DNA of 64,000 bases from Clavelina lepadiformis (GCF_947623445.1 NC_135244.1:18662860-18726859); one strand, 5' to 3'; shown: positions 22,930-36,200, counted from the stretch's first letter. The notes: generated from the letters alone by a model not told the origin. Numbers and translations: made by a program.

Positions 22930-23340
22930 ACAATTGCAGGGTATAATTTTAACGGGTGCCCAGGCGTCATGGCACTCATATTTCAGCCTGGGCACCTGAA
23001 ATTTAGCTGAATGGATGTCCAATGGGCATCCAGTCTTTAAAGTGACTACAGTTCCTGCTGTCAAATCAAAAACCGATTTCACTATATAATTGTTTGAACT
23101 TGAAATGCTACTGCAAAACAATGGCACATGATGGCTGTCTGTACGTTGCCATTGTTAATCATAGGAAGTTGAGAGATGTCTGCAGCTTTTTGCAATATCA
23201 TTTTTGAGATGTCACACAAAGAGTTAATTGAAATTAACTGTATTTATGGGCATTGTTCATAGTTCCACAAATTTGGGCATCCAGCGGTTTCCAGGGGCAT
23301 CCAGTTTTTAAGACCGGGTATGCCAGTAGGCATCTGCTCA
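22930..23340. repeat. Unclassified repeat with iterated GGGCATCCAG
   Basis: GGGCATCCAGTCTTTAAAG (about 23024), GGGCATCCAGCGGTTTCC (about 23276) and GGGGCATCCAGTTTTTAAG (about 23294) recur within 300 bp, and GGTGCCCAGGC/GCCTGGGCACC forms an inverted pair at 22955-22999. This looks like a decayed transposon edge. No family is assigned. Confidence 0.4.
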
Positions 23341-23984
23341 AAAAAAGTTGTAATGGGAAGCGTATTTATTTGTACGAATGAACCTGTACTAATTTGCTCC
23401 TATTCACCGAATATATTCAGGTTTGTATTCATTGCGGCACGACATATTGCTAGATGTCAGCTACAAAACACCTAAATTGACAAACTTTACTTTAATCTTT
23501 GAGGTAGAAAATAACAACAGGATGACCTTGTTAGACTAACATAGTGCTTATAGGTTAGGGTGTCGCAAAAGCAACCAAGGGTCCTCCAAGATTCCAGCGA
23601 AAACAAAGGGATTTGAAGTTTAATCTTTTAATCACAAGCAATTTTGTTTCAAGTTTCTGAAGATAAACAGGTTTAAAACTGCAGAAAACTTGCAGTAAAA
23701 GTTTTTAACTATGTTTCACATTATGAAATCATGATTGAAAAATATATTATTTCATAAGGGATTAGTCAGTGAATTTTCTAGAAAATTTACCTTAGGTGAT
23801 TTGGACTTTACAATGTTAATTAAAAGTTAGGTAGGCAGAGTTTACTAGAAAATTTAAACATGCATTGCCAAGATTGTCATTAGAGTCATTCCATTTATAA
23901 TAACAAACCAATTTTTTTTAAATTTGTAACCACTAGTCATAGATTTTGATGGTTTGGATATATGTTGTAGAGCTTCTAAAATTT

Positions 23985-24052
23985 GAAATTAGTTTGGTGT
24001 GTACTTCGATAAACCTCATTTATGCAGGTGCCACACTTTCCACTATGGATGA
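23985..24052. mobile_element. Terminal fragment of the long-inverted-repeat family
   Basis: ATGCAGGTGCCACACTTTCC followed by ACTAT at about 24025-24050 matches the right ends at 2246 and 8258. Little of the arm upstream is recognisable, so this is a truncated copy. Confidence 0.5.
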
Positions 24053-24265
24053 GAGTTTGGGTCGGAGAAGATTAGTTTTAAATTAATTTAGAGTTTGAAA
24101 AATGTGTCATTATCAATTGAAAATTAGCGTTTACTTAAATTTGCAGCTTTTAGCTTAGGAATTAAATCATGACAAGTGAGAGTTTGGGTCAGAGGGGATT
24201 AGTTTTAGGTTAATTTACACTTTCAAAAAATTAGTACGTTGTTTTAAGTTGAGAATCAGCATATA
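24052..24265. repeat. Diverged tandem pair, also present near 50418
   Basis: GAGAGTTTGGGTCGGAGAAG followed by ATTAGTTTTAAATTAATTT at 24053 recurs in altered form at 24177 (GAGAGTTTGGGTCAGAGGGG, then ATTAGTTTTAGGTTAATTT). A third match, GAAAGTTGGGGTCGGTGGGG, lies near 50422. This is a short dispersed repeat of unknown type with a local duplication. Confidence 0.5.
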
Positions 24266-25689
24266 GGGTAGGCTAGCCAATTTGCGAAAAACCTCATACA
24301 ACGCCAAGTAAAATGAAATAAAACAAGTTCTACTGAACACACAGCAGTAGTCTTTGTATCATTGGAAGCGCGATTTTATTTTCTATATTGTAGTTTAAAA
24401 CCGTAAATTTTTAATCAATATCTTTTAGTTGGTAGCAAAACTTGCAACAATAATTTTTGCGCCAGTGTAAGAATGCAAAAACATTAATTTCACATTTATT
24501 CAACCTGGCTTTACTATTTTTAGTTGGTTAATTTCACTTAAATGGACATTAAATATTCATTATGTTTAAAGCCCCGCCGAACTTTTGCCATAAAAAAGGC
24601 ATTTTCGAAAATAAACATATGCATAGTACGTTACATACGTCTCGAATAGAAACCATAACCTATATTCTTTTGCAAATATTGTATGCTGATTCTAAACAAA
24701 GACGCCTTCTAATCATATCGCTAATTTTTGCCACTGACTGTAGGGAGCAAAAAGTTAGGTGTTATTCTTGTTAGAGCATGCTAAAACATGATAAGATCAA
24801 TATTTTTCTAGCCATAATACATATATTTGACATGTAGTCAAACATTGTATTTATAAGAAATGAACCAGTCCACACTTTTCCGCTGCTAAACCCTTATCAT
24901 ATGGCTTTATCTTTTAATAGTTTCAAATCAGGTTTACTCGCGCATTGTTATGATGACCCTTGATTAGTAGACACACTTCGGTATCTTTTCCGACTTCAAG
25001 AATTCAACAAAATCATTCGCAACAAATGAGTTAAATATCACGCTTGAAAGCAATTGCAATACGAAAAGCAAACAACTCAAAAATAACACCAGAAAGAATG
25101 GCAACTAGCGCAAAAATTCAAATTGCCATTGGAAAAGTAGCATTTAGATATGAGTTCACTCACAATTATGACAGAGGTAAGTCAGCTTTTCGACATCATG
25201 TTGGGTGAGATTGGGAATTAAGTTGATGCATTTAATGTGATACCAGCAGTCGCAATCAACGCATTCTACCCACCACATGTGACTTAAAAGATTTTACAGC
25301 ACTGTGAAAATATCTTCACATATTGGCTATCTCACCGAAGTTCGATCAATGTAGAAAAAGTGATTAAAAACGGAAATTAAAGATGAAAGAGCTCCACGAA
25401 AATTTAAAGAGAGTTAGAAGAGGAACTGTTGTGCAAGTGTGCGAAAGAAGAGCTCTCTAGCTCCTATTATTCGCGAAAAATTAAAAGATTTGTACAGGGA
25501 CCAGATTCTTACCTCAGTAAGAAATTTAGTTTTTTTTGAGTATGGTGTGTTTGTCTTGATGAAAAATAAGAATAATTAATAGGCAGAAACTTGAAAATTG
25601 GAATGTTAACAGAAGAGGGCTTTAAAATGTTGCACACAATTTCATTTAAAAATATACAAAACTAAAAATTTGATCAGCGATTTTTGATT

Positions 25690-25880
25690 TCGCTCACTGG
25701 GTATTTTTTCATATTGGCTAACCTGCCCTATTTCAATTCAAAGACTAGCGTTATTGCTTATACTTCGGCAAACGACGGCCAGCAAAATAAGTGTCTGCTT
25801 CAACGGTTGCCGTATACCGAAGTGAGAAAATTCGGTAACCGGCTAGCCGGTCAAATATACGCTAACATTTTCTTTTTAAA
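25690..25880. repeat. Unclassified interspersed repeat, second copy
   Basis: In reverse complement this stretch follows the same order as 8540-8700, sharing ACCGAAGT/ACTTTGGT, TTCGGTAACCGG and GCTAGCCGG. It is diverged, and the boundaries are only approximate. Confidence 0.5.
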
Positions 25881-26212
25881 ACTTTTTGATACACGCCTTT
25901 TTTCCACTTGACTGTCGGAAAATAGAGGTTGTCTGTTTTCATTTTATATCGTTATTGGCAATAAATGAGACGGTATACAGATCTAAGAATACAGGTATCG
26001 GTTTATAACGCTAATAACCCTTCTAAATGTTGCAAATTCAGAAATTCTGCTGGTATAATCCTCTAGCCTACTGGTAGAAAAATTTTCAGCAACTGACAAA
26101 CTGGAACATGCGGATTTGGTACCTTACTACTTGCAATCGTAGAGAGGAATAAAAATTGTGATAGTTTTATATCACAGGACAAAGGATAACCTACTTATGG
26201 AAATGGGTAATC

Positions 26213-29200
26213 GATATTATGAAAGTAGATACCGACGGTAATGGAACCGGTATTTGGCTAAAAATGATTCAATGTTATCGGTATTTGGTCCTGTTTCCAA
26301 AACGTAGTACGGCACGTTGTCGGTATACTAGCCTTACAAGTTACAACGTATGATAGAAAACCCAACCTTGTCTCTGTGTAATAAACTTCAGTGAAATTTG
26401 AACTAATACTTCTGTTTCACTCGAATAAATGAAATTGTTTATTTTTATAAAACAACGAATAAAACTAATCACATGTTTTAATGCAGCAAACGTTTGGCGG
26501 CAGAGTTCATTTGAATGATGAAAATACGATAGCCCATAGATACTACATTACACATGATCGCACTCTGGGTCAAAGTAGATAGCAAAGATTTATTCAGAGA
26601 AATAGAAATAGGAAAGAAGTAATTTTAATTAATTTTTAATAAGAAACCTCATTTAACTTGGAACCATCTCTAAAATCAGAAAAGTGTCAGCCAACAAGGA
26701 GCTATCTTGAGTAAAAAGATTTCCAGTGCAATGCGATTAATAAGTTGTCAATCTTTGTATATTTTTTTTCATACTGCAGCAATGAGGTTAATTTGCAGAT
26801 AAACATGTTTACCAGACAATCTGTCAAAACAATCATCGAGCTACCGTTTAATAATTAAAATTACTATGGAAAACTTGTCCGTGGTTTTCAGAAAAGGTCC
26901 TAGAAAGAGATTGAAGACCCCTATTTGCTGGGGCCCAGAGGCAATTGCTTCGGTATAGCCTATGCCCCGTGGTAGACCAGGCCCGGTGAATCACCAGCCT
27001 GCAAGGATCCATAAATTCTCATTTTGTGACATTCCATGAATTAGTTTTGCCTGTTACTACTACTAGATACATAGATAACTACTTAGATACATACTCTATT
27101 TGGAAATTTGCAAACTGAGAATACCATCGTTGTGGCAGTGTCCTATATATTGATACATTTCCCTGTGTTTATTTTTTCTTGTTTTGGTTGTGGAACAATA
27201 ACAACTATGTAATTAATAGAATGTGTTCTGTTTGTACCATTTTTATTGCCGTAAACTATCACTTTTAAAGTTTGATAAGTGGAATTCTGTAATACAATCA
27301 TGGTTTATATAACCAACTGATCTACCACTTATTACATCCAAATTTTCCTTTTCATTACCTATTTGAAAAACCCCACTTACTAGACACTTTCCAATTCACA
27401 GCCGCCATTTTTTTGGGTGTAATTTTACTCTTGTAATGCAAACGCTTGTAATTTAAAAAGAATCTAATTTGGTTGACAGTTTCCATTGTTAAGTATAGGT
27501 ATAGGCTTACCATACGTCCCGTTTTAACCGGGACAGTCCTGCTTTTTAAGGCTTTTAAACCAAAAGTCCCGCTTTAGCATTTAGTCAGCCAGCATTGCCC
27601 CACACTACACTAATATTAGCATGCTGTGATAGGTCTGCTTAGCCAACTTGCTGAAGAGCAATGCTCGATACGTGTTCTTGTTTCGTTATGTTAAATGTGA
27701 AAGTAATTGGTACATCATTCTAGCGGATAATTGGTCTAGTAATGAGTTGATTGTTAGCGCATTCGTTAGTTCAGTTATTGTAGGCTAGAAGGAGGAGGTG
27801 ATCTTTTTGCAGTTAGGTTATTGAAAGAACTTATTTCGTACCGGTACTTGTTTGCATTTCCTTCTGCAAAAACCATTTGAATGTGAAAGCCCTTATCACC
27901 TGCAAAATTAACACTGACTTTTCCTGCTGTGATTTTTATGAGAAAATAAAGTCGAATATCTTCTTGAAGAAAGTATTGTCTACAGAAAAGTATTATGATA
28001 TTATGAAAGTAGATACCGACGGTAATGGAACCGGTATTTGGCTAAAAATGATTCAATGTTATCGGTATTTGGTCCTGTTTCCAAAACGTAGTACGGCACG
28101 TTGTCGGTATACTAGCCTTACAAGTTACAACGTATGATAGAAAACCCAACCTTGTCTCTGTGTAATAAACTTCAGTGAAATTTGAACTAATACTTCTGTT
28201 TCACTCGAATAAATGAAATTGTTTATTTTTATAAAACAACGAATAAAACTAATCACATGTTTTAATGCAGCAAACGTTTGGCGGCAGAGTTCATTTGAAT
28301 GATGAAAATACGATAGCCCATAGATACTACATTACACATGATCGCACTCTGGGTCAAAGTAGATAGCAAAGATTTATTCAGAGAAATAGAAATAGGAAAG
28401 AAGTAATTTTAATTAATTTTTAATAAGAAACCTCATTTAACTTGGAACCATCTCTAAAATCAGAAAAGTGTCAGCCAACAAGGAGCTATCTTGAGTAAAA
28501 AGATTTCCAGTGCAATGCGATTAATAAGTTGTCAATCTTTGTATATTTTTTTTCATACTGCAGCAATGAGGTTAATTTGCAGATAAACATGTTTACCAGA
28601 CAATCTGTCAAAACAATCATCGAGCTACCGTTTAATAATTAAAATTACTATGGAAAACTTGTCCGTGGTTTTCAGAAAAGGTCCTAGAAAGAGATTGAAG
28701 ACCCCTATTTGCTGGGGCCCAGAGGCAATTGCTTCGGTATAGCCTATGCCCCGTGGTAGACCAGGCCCGGTGAATCACCAGCCTGCAAGGATCCATAAAT
28801 TCTCATTTTGTGACATTCCATGAATTAGTTTTGCCTGTTACTACTACTAGATACATAGATAACTACTTAGATACATACTCTATTTGGAAATTTGCAAACT
28901 GAGAATACCATCGTTGTGGCAGTGTCCTATATATTGATACATTTCCCTGTGTTTATTTTTTCTTGTTTTGGTTGTGGAACAATAACAACTATGTAATTAA
29001 TAGAATGTGTTCTGTTTGTACCATTTTTATTGCCGTAAACTATCACTTTTAAAGTTTGATAAGTGGAATTCTGTAATACAATCATGGTTTATATAACCAA
29101 CTGATCTACCACTTATTACATCCAAATTTTCCTTTTCATTACCTATTTGAAAAACCCCACTTACTAGACACTTTCCAATTCACAGCCGCCATTTTTTTGG

Positions 29201-29777
29201 GTGTAATTTTACTCTTGTAATGCAAACGCTTGTAATTTAAAAAGAATCTAATTTGGTTGACAGTTTCCATTGTTAAGTATAGGTATAGGCTTACCATACG
29301 TCCCGTTTTAACCGGGACAGTCCTGCTTTTTAAGGCTTTTAAACCAAAAGTCCCGCTTTAGCATTTAGTCAGCCAGCATTGCCCCACACTACACTAATAT
29401 TAGCATGCTGTGATAGGTCTGCTTAGCCAACTTGCTGAAGAGCAATGCTCGATACGTGTTCTTGTTTCGTTATGTTAAATGTGAAAGTAATTGGTACATC
29501 ATTCTAGCGGATAATTGGTCTAGTAATGAGTTGATTGTTAGCGCATTCGTTAGTTCAGTTATTGTAGGCTAGAAGGAGGAGGTGATCTTTTTGCAGTTAG
29601 GTTATTGAAAGAACTTATTTCGTACCGGTACTTGTTTGCATTTCCTTCTGCAAAAACCATTTGAATGTGAAAGCCCTTATCACCTGCAAAATTAACACTG
29701 ACTTTTCCTGCTGTGATTTTTATGAGAAAATAAAGTCGAATATCTTCTTGAAGAAAGTATTGTCTACAGAAAAGTAT
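26213..29777. repeat. Recent 1784-bp tandem duplication
   Basis: The sequence 26213-27993 is repeated at 27997-29777, an offset of 1784 bases. Every stretch I compared between the copies was identical, including homopolymer runs. The copies are separated by three bases. The right copy continues into the rest of a hAT-like element that the left copy holds only in part, so the duplication is younger than that insertion. It is either a very recent duplication or an assembly or haplotype artefact. The 86-codon frame at 27877-28137 spans the junction and is not a gene. Confidence 0.92.
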
Positions 29778-30080
29778 GATTGGACGATTATGTAAATTTA
29801 CAAATGCTTGAACATTGTTTTGTTTCCTAGTAAAATGCATTATTTTAGTTTTTCTTGGTGTCTTACTACTTTAGTTGTCCCTGACGATTAGAATCCAAAA
29901 TAGTTTCATACTCCTAGTAAAACATGAACCACATTTATCTGATAAGGCTCGTTGTTCTGAAGCGTCCCGATTTTCAATCACAAAAATATGGTATGCCTAA
30001 GTATAGGTGATCGAAAAAATCCTGCCACCCAAAAAACTGTCGGCCATAACTCGGAAAGTGTCTATACATCCAGCCACCAC
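29163..30080. repeat. Inverted repeat interrupted by the hAT-like insertion
   Basis: TAGACACTTTCCAATTCACA followed by GCCGCCATTTTTTTGGGT at 29163-29201 reappears in reverse complement at about 30030-30075 (ACCCAAAAAACTGTCGGCC, then GGAAAGTGTCTA). The hAT-like element 29285-29998 lies between the arms, so an older inverted-repeat element seems to have been split by the newer one. Confidence 0.55.
29285..29998. mobile_element. hAT-like non-autonomous element with ACCATACGTCCCG ends
   Basis: The left end AGGCTTACCATACGTCCCG and the right end ATATGGTATGCCT are inverted repeats, with GTCCCG/CGGGAC words repeated inside. The direct repeat AAGTATAGGT lies on both sides (29275-29284 and 29999-30008), as a target duplication would. 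A related shorter element is at 61492-61800. The first part of the same element also appears at 27501-27993 through the tandem duplication. No transposase frame is seen; hAT affiliation is inferred from duplication length and end pattern. Confidence 0.65.
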
Positions 30081-30621
30081 TTAATAGATACTCTTTAGTT
30101 TAACTACGCAGGTAATAATTCAATTCAAAAACCTAAAAATTCAAATCGAATTAGATGAGTAGATGGCCATCTTAGAAAGACATTCCCATTGTTTCCACCC
30201 AAACAAACCTCATTGTGCAGATTTGTTTGTGTTAAATAAATGTAATACAATACATTGATGAAATTTTTCCCTTGAAAGCTGTTTAGTTGCAATATTAGGA
30301 AAATCAGTTTTTACATCCAAAATCGGCTGATCCCGAAGTTCTAGGAATTATAGGAACTTGTGGTGTTTAATAAATTTGTGTTTTTAAAATTCAATCTCTT
30401 GTTCTGATTTATATTCAAATCAAAATACTATCACACAGGTGTTCTATATTATTAGGTTAAGTATCGTCACGTTATTGTGCTTTTGAGGTGGTGGATTTGT
30501 ATTTGACCCAAGCCACTTAGTACACATAGGCATAGGCCACAATAAGGCTTTGGTTTTTTATCACCAGCAATTATAACAATCATTCTCTCCTATCGTTGAT
30601 CTTTAACTGAAAGAATTCGCT

Positions 30622-32505
30622 ATGGTAAGTATTCATTTTTATGGTAATATCATTTTATGCTTATAATCTTGCTAGCATCCTCGGTGAAATGTACAATTAG
30701 CCACATTTTGATAGATAGTTGTATTTATAACAGCAAAAATATACATGTGACTGCTGTTTTCATGGTTGCACAGCTTTTCATTGAATTGTTTATTTTTAGC
30801 TTCCTCTGTCCCTATTGAAAACTGCTGTCAACCATCCAATGGTGAGCGGGATTATTGCTGGCTGTTTTCAATTAAATATTAAACATTTTAGAAATTTGAA
30901 AGATAACATAATTTTACTTGGTGCAGAATCGGTTAGAAAGTAAAGTGCCATAGTGATGGTTTGTAACTATCAAATTTATTTATTGTTTATGATTGCATGG
31001 AGATATAAATGAGCACTATTTTAGCTTGTAGAGCTGAAAAATGGAGAAACTTACAATGGTCATTTAGTCAGCTGTGACAACTGGATGAATATCAATCTTA
31101 GAGAAGTGATTTGCACATCAAGGGTAACAGCTTTACACATGTCAACTTTGCCTGCGTTTATCTGCTTTCCTAAAAGACTTCATAAATTCAGGATGGTGAT
31201 CATTTTTGGAGAATGCCAGAGTGCTATATTCGAGGAAGTACAATAAAATATCTGAGAATTCCTGATGAAGTGATCGATATGGTGAAAGAAGAATCAATGA
31301 ACAAGGGAAGAGGACGCGGTGGATCTGGAAGAGGAAGAGGAAAAGGTAATTATGTTTATATAATAGTTTTTGTTTGTTCAATGGATCTTCTCACTGCTGT
31401 CTGCCATATTGAAATAAGAGCACTGAGCTGATGGCTTTTTGCGTATCTTTAACAATGAAGAGCTGCGAAATGTTTTAAAACGTTTGCCGTTTTCATAGCA
31501 CTTTACCCAAAGTTGCATAATATCTCATTAAATTCTTTACACATCTTTTTGTAGCTTAGTTACGTATGTATAATGAGAGGAAGAAAAAACTTTGTCTCTC
31601 TGGTATTATCAATGCATCACAATCTTGACCACAGCTACATTACAATGTGTAAATTGTCCATTTTGCATTATGCAAGCTCGGGTAGGATGCATAGATAGCT
31701 TGACTGTTGAATATTTTGCAGTTGGCAAGAACATATAAGAATTTTGCAACTTATCGTTGTTCGAAATAGGCTAGAACCAGATTAATGCACCTGTTTGGCT
31801 GTTTCGATATATTGGGTCATGTCATGCTTGTCATTCTTTTCATGCACGTTTTAGGCCTTTTTTGCTTTGTCACTTTTTCTCTTGCATTCGCGCTTGTTAA
31901 ATTATTATCAGTTAGCAATTTTAAAAGAATGCAGTGTATGTCACAATTGTTTCTTGGTTACTGACGAGCATGATAGAACTAAAATCAAATGAACTAACAG
32001 AGACATTGCTGTGGATGAAAAAGATGGTTTAAGTAAAGAAAGTGACAGTCAAATTTAATTGAAAAAATTTTAAATTTAAAACGCTGTTTGCTGATTGTGC
32101 TAAGCAATTGCACCAAGGCATGGTTAACATCATACATAAATTAAAACACTTTATTTGAACTTATAAACAACTGAGTTGCTTGCTTGCAAGTTCGAAAATG
32201 GTCAAGGTTAATGAGTGTAATTACTTGGTGTATGGTCACTGAACCTCTTCTGTGGATGAGAGCATGACACACCGAGATGGCTGCAATCACGCAGTCTGTC
32301 TGAAAAGTTGGATTTTTAGAAATGTTTATGAATTTATTACGCATTTTTACTGACAATATGTTCATGTCACTGAATACAATTTTTTTTTTTCAAAAAAAAT
32401 GTACTGTTATTTCCTTATTCAGGTACATTTGGAAGGGGACGTGGAGCATCAGGAGGGGGAAGAGGTGGACCGAAGAAGGGAGGAAAGATCAAGCCGAGAG
32501 AGTGA
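30622..32505 (+). CDS. lsm4: U6 snRNA-associated Sm-like protein LSm4
   Basis: Five exons, 30622-30624 (the ATG alone), 30800-30841, 31025-31123, 31192-31345 and 32423-32505, join in frame to 126 residues. LSm4 is part of the LSm2-8 ring that binds the U6 snRNA 3' end in the nucleus and of the LSm1-7 ring that promotes mRNA decapping in the cytoplasm. The Sm fold spans residues 2-75: [14 protein letters not shown], then [20 protein letters not shown] in Sm motif 1 and [20 protein letters not shown] in motif 2, nearly identical to the human protein. The tail is RG-rich ([27 protein letters not shown]), a likely arginine-methylation target. The 1077-bp last intron is the longest. An AATAAA at 32761 fits the transcript end. 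Confidence 0.96.
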
Positions 32506-33288
32506 AGCAAGCCGTGAATCTACTGCAGAAAAAGCTGGCAGATGTAAAAATGATGCCAAAGATTTCCTGAATTGGAACTCAGAGCGGTGTTCCATGGCTG
32601 GCACCAGTGAACTTTGAACTGCTTTAGTCGCACTGAATTCTTTTGTTTAACTTGATAACACGTTTCATGATTTATGTTGTTATAATTCACAAGTACTTTG
32701 ACAGAACCATCATAAAAGTGAAGGAAAATGCAACTTCCGTTACTTTATATTCTCGGTAGTAATAAATATTTTCAGCAAAAAAGAAGCATGAGAAAAATTT
32801 ATGCAAACGCTATAGAATATTTTTAGTAAAATGGCATGTATCCAGGGTTTGCAAGACCATTATATCTTCACTTCTTGTCAAACATAACAAGTGCAAAGTG
32901 AAGGTATTTGAGACATAGAACCACACCGGCACTAAGAATATTGCACAAGACAAGAACAGTTAGAATGCTATATACAGTATCTAATTAAGGATTACATAGA
33001 TTATGTCATATTAAAAATAAAAGCGTTTTATGACAACGAGCAAATAAATCATTTTACCTACAAAAGTGTTTAAATACGTCAATTCTAGTAGACTCGATCA
33101 GCAGTGCAAAGCACCAATAAGTCATCCTGTAGCTAACAGTATTAGCAACACAGAATGAAGTTGCACCAGCTGAATGCTACCAGAATCAGCCTGTAGTCTA
33201 GATTAGAGCATGTATCAGTAAAACCCATCTACATTCGCATCAATGATGTGTTGCAGGACTTAGGACTTTTGACTGCAATCATACAAAT
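32506..33288. other. Gap between convergent LSM4 and GAK
   Basis: This holds the LSM4 3' UTR up to an AATAAA at 32761 and the presumed GAK 3' UTR from the other strand. No coding exon or repeat was recognised. Confidence 0.5.
32761..32766 (+). terminator. Polyadenylation signal of LSM4
   Basis: AATAAA at 32761, about 255 bases after the LSM4 stop codon, is the first such signal downstream on this strand. Confidence 0.55.
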
Positions 33289-36200
33289 TTAATAGAGATT
33301 TTGCATTCCCTTCTCTTCAAATTCTGCCCAAGCATCGTTGAGTTCCATGAAAATAAGCTTGGCAAACTCTTCATGCGGTTTTCCTGTTGCCTTGTCAGGG
33401 TGGACAATGAGGCAAGCTTTTCTGTACATTTTCTTTACCTAGAGCAGAAAAGTGCTTTGCTGTGAATTAATTGTGCTATATTGCCATGTAATGCGTTGAC
33501 TTCAAACTAGCTTTTTAAAAAATGGGACTCGATATGTCGTTAAAAACACTGTAGACTCTTGTTTACATCGTTAGCTTGTACTAGTTGGTGCATTCCACAT
33601 TCCTTCCACTTGCTTTCTTCTTCCCACAGTACGGTATGTAGGGTGGAAAGCAAAGCACGGATATTCCTTTCTTTGCCCTCAATCCAATCCAAGATCTGAA
33701 AAAGGACGACAGATTTAAGATATGTTGGAAACTGTATCTCTAACTGGAGATAATTTCATTGTAGCATTAAAACCTTTGCTTTTTCTGGGTCCAGTTGAGA
33801 AGTTTGAGCCTCTCTTCTTAAGTCTGCAAGCTTCTTCTGCGCTTCTAACCTTTTCGTTGCTGTAAAGCCACTGCTTGAAAGCAAATCATTGAAAGCGTTT
33901 TCTTTTACTTGAGGTTTTACATCTGGAAAATTTTAGCTGTTTGAAGGTTGTTCCATTCAAAACTGTAACTTGCATTTGGGAAAAATGCCCAAAATTATTG
34001 AGTAAGTGACCTGAATGAAAATCAAACCACTCACTTGATTTCCAACTTTGACCAGCAGAAAATCCACCAACATTGTAATTTGACTTTGAAGGCTTTATCT
34101 GAGTAGGCTGCTGGTATCTGTTATTTGTTTGCAAATTTGAGAAATTAGAAGAAGCACTGCTGTGAGCTTGGCTGGGTGCAGAAAATCGAGCATTTGCTTG
34201 GGCAGCTGTTCCACGGGAACCCGTCTGCTGGCCATTGAGAGTTTTGGGAGCAGGTTTGGAAAAGCTTCCTATACCAGCAAAAGGGTCATATGAAGCTTGT
34301 TTCTGCTGCTGTTGAAAACCTTGATTGACAGGTTGCTGGGTATTGGTCTTGGGGCCAGTTTTAACCGGCTCTGAACAACTGCCCATCAAATTTGGTTTGC
34401 TTTGTTGAGCAGTGCCACTTGATGGCGCAAATGGGTCAAATAAATCTGGTTGTGGTTTCATTGACTCCTGATTAACTTGAGCTTGATTATTGAGACTGGA
34501 ATGTGATTTGGCACTAGCAAACGGATCGAAAGATGCAAACTGGTTCATTACGTCATTTGTCTCCGTGGAATTCTGAGATGAAGCATTGGGTTTTGCCGCA
34601 GGAACCGACGATGAAAGTGATGCAAAGGGGTCAAAATTATCTCCCATTTTTTCAGAAGTGGACTGATTGTTCCCAAAGCCACCGAGTAAGTCTCCCTCGG
34701 AACTATTATTTTGAGAGAACGAAGCAGTGGCAGATGACGAATCAACGCCAGAAAGAAGCTCGAAGTTGGAAGGAGGGTCTGAAGATGTCCTAGGTTGCAC
34801 AGAATGCTGTTCACTCACATCACTTATCAATCCAAGGAGGTCAACATCTTGCTGAGCAGTGCTGCTGCCAAAAGCATCACTGAAGTTGGCTTCAAATCGA
34901 CCACTTTCAATGCTATTGCTGGCATGTTCGGCACCTCATGAACAAAATTTCAGTAAATTAAACTGAAATTCATTGTAAAAAAAACAAGAACATATAACAG
35001 AAAAACTATTCTTATTTATTACCTTGGCCTCCAGATGAATTGGAATCAGTGCTGCCTTGTTGGGTGTGACCGACAGGCACAATGTTGCTGGTCTTGCTGT
35101 CGTCTTCCCAATCAAGAGTTGAAAAAAAATTGCTCTTTCCTGCTTGGACCTTCTCTTCAGGTGGTTCACTTTGTTTCAATGAAGCTGATGCTCGCTGAGT
35201 GCTTTGTTGGCCTCCAGACAGAGTGTAACTTATTGAAGGTTCTAATTGATCTTCAGCGTGACCTGAAATCGAAGTCACCGCTATTAAACATGCAGCCGGT
35301 ATTGCAAACTATGCTGCAGTTTATCATGACTCCACAGTTCACAGGAAAAGTATGCACTGTCAGTACACTACGGTGAACAGAAGAGATGGCAAGCACGATG
35401 CTTGGAAATATATTTTAGGTCTGATATCAGTAACTACACTGTCATTTTAAACACCAACATGAATTCCAACAATCCAAAAATAAAACATCTCAAAGCCTTG
35501 GCATCTCACCAAACTTCTGTAAAACTTCAGTCTGTTCTTCCTTTGTAGAAAAAAGCATTTTTGGATTTATTCCCTTCATGCTGAAGCCCTTCCACAAATC
35601 AAGAGGCACTGCTTTGCCGTCGCTGTGCACTTCAATTTGAATCGTAACACAAAATCCATCGGGATACTTTTCTTGGATATCACAAGCATCAAGATCATAC
35701 CTAAACATACAACAAAACATATCGTACAACGAGGGAACTAATACATACTTTATCTAAGACAACATTGCATTGAATTTAAGTCAAAAAAATAATCGTATTT
35801 AAGCTTCCTACGTCTTAAAATGAATATGTGTTGCATTTGGTGGCACAAATCCAGTGTTGAATTGTACTTGAAACATTTTAACTCCAGTTTGTTTGGCTTG
35901 AAGTTGAAGCTTCCCTCCAAGAATCTGACGAGCGTGGTACAGGATCAGGGTGACATCGGATCCAGCTCTACCTCCTACTCCAGCACCGACTTGTATTTCA
36001 GCCCGACTCTCATCCGTGGTGAACTGCCTGTGAATAAATGTTGTGTTTAATAACACGAAAATTGTCATACTGTAACAAGAATTTTTTGGTTAACAATTCT
36101 CCTGACATTAAATGATATGAACTTATTTGAAATGACCATGATATAAACAATATGGCTAAACACCTTTGCCAAGTTTAAGGCCTAAGGATGAAAGTTAAAT

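Larger units (their letters stand above)
21678..30621. other. Gene-poor, repeat-rich interval upstream of LSM4
   Basis: Nearly 9 kb without a recognised coding exon. It contains a pogo-like terminus (22720), a GGGCATCCAG-containing repeat (22930-23340), an end of the long-inverted-repeat family (23985-24052), a diverged tandem pair (24052-24265), an unclassified repeat (25690-25880), a perfect 1.78-kb tandem duplication (26213-29777) and a hAT-like element (29285-29998) inserted in another inverted repeat. A short ATG frame with a gtaagt donor at 25098-25175 could be an exon, but I found no partner for it. Confidence 0.6.

Noticed and set aside
25098-25175. Short ATG frame followed by a good gtaagt donor
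   Set aside because: No compatible downstream exon could be recognised in this repeat-rich interval.
27877-28137. 86-codon frame across the tandem duplication junction
   Set aside because: It exists only because of the junction and holds no known motif.
33886-34830. Start of a separate 314-codon gene on the minus strand
   Set aside because: It is the middle of a GAK linker exon (34934-34035) with intron read-through at its end.
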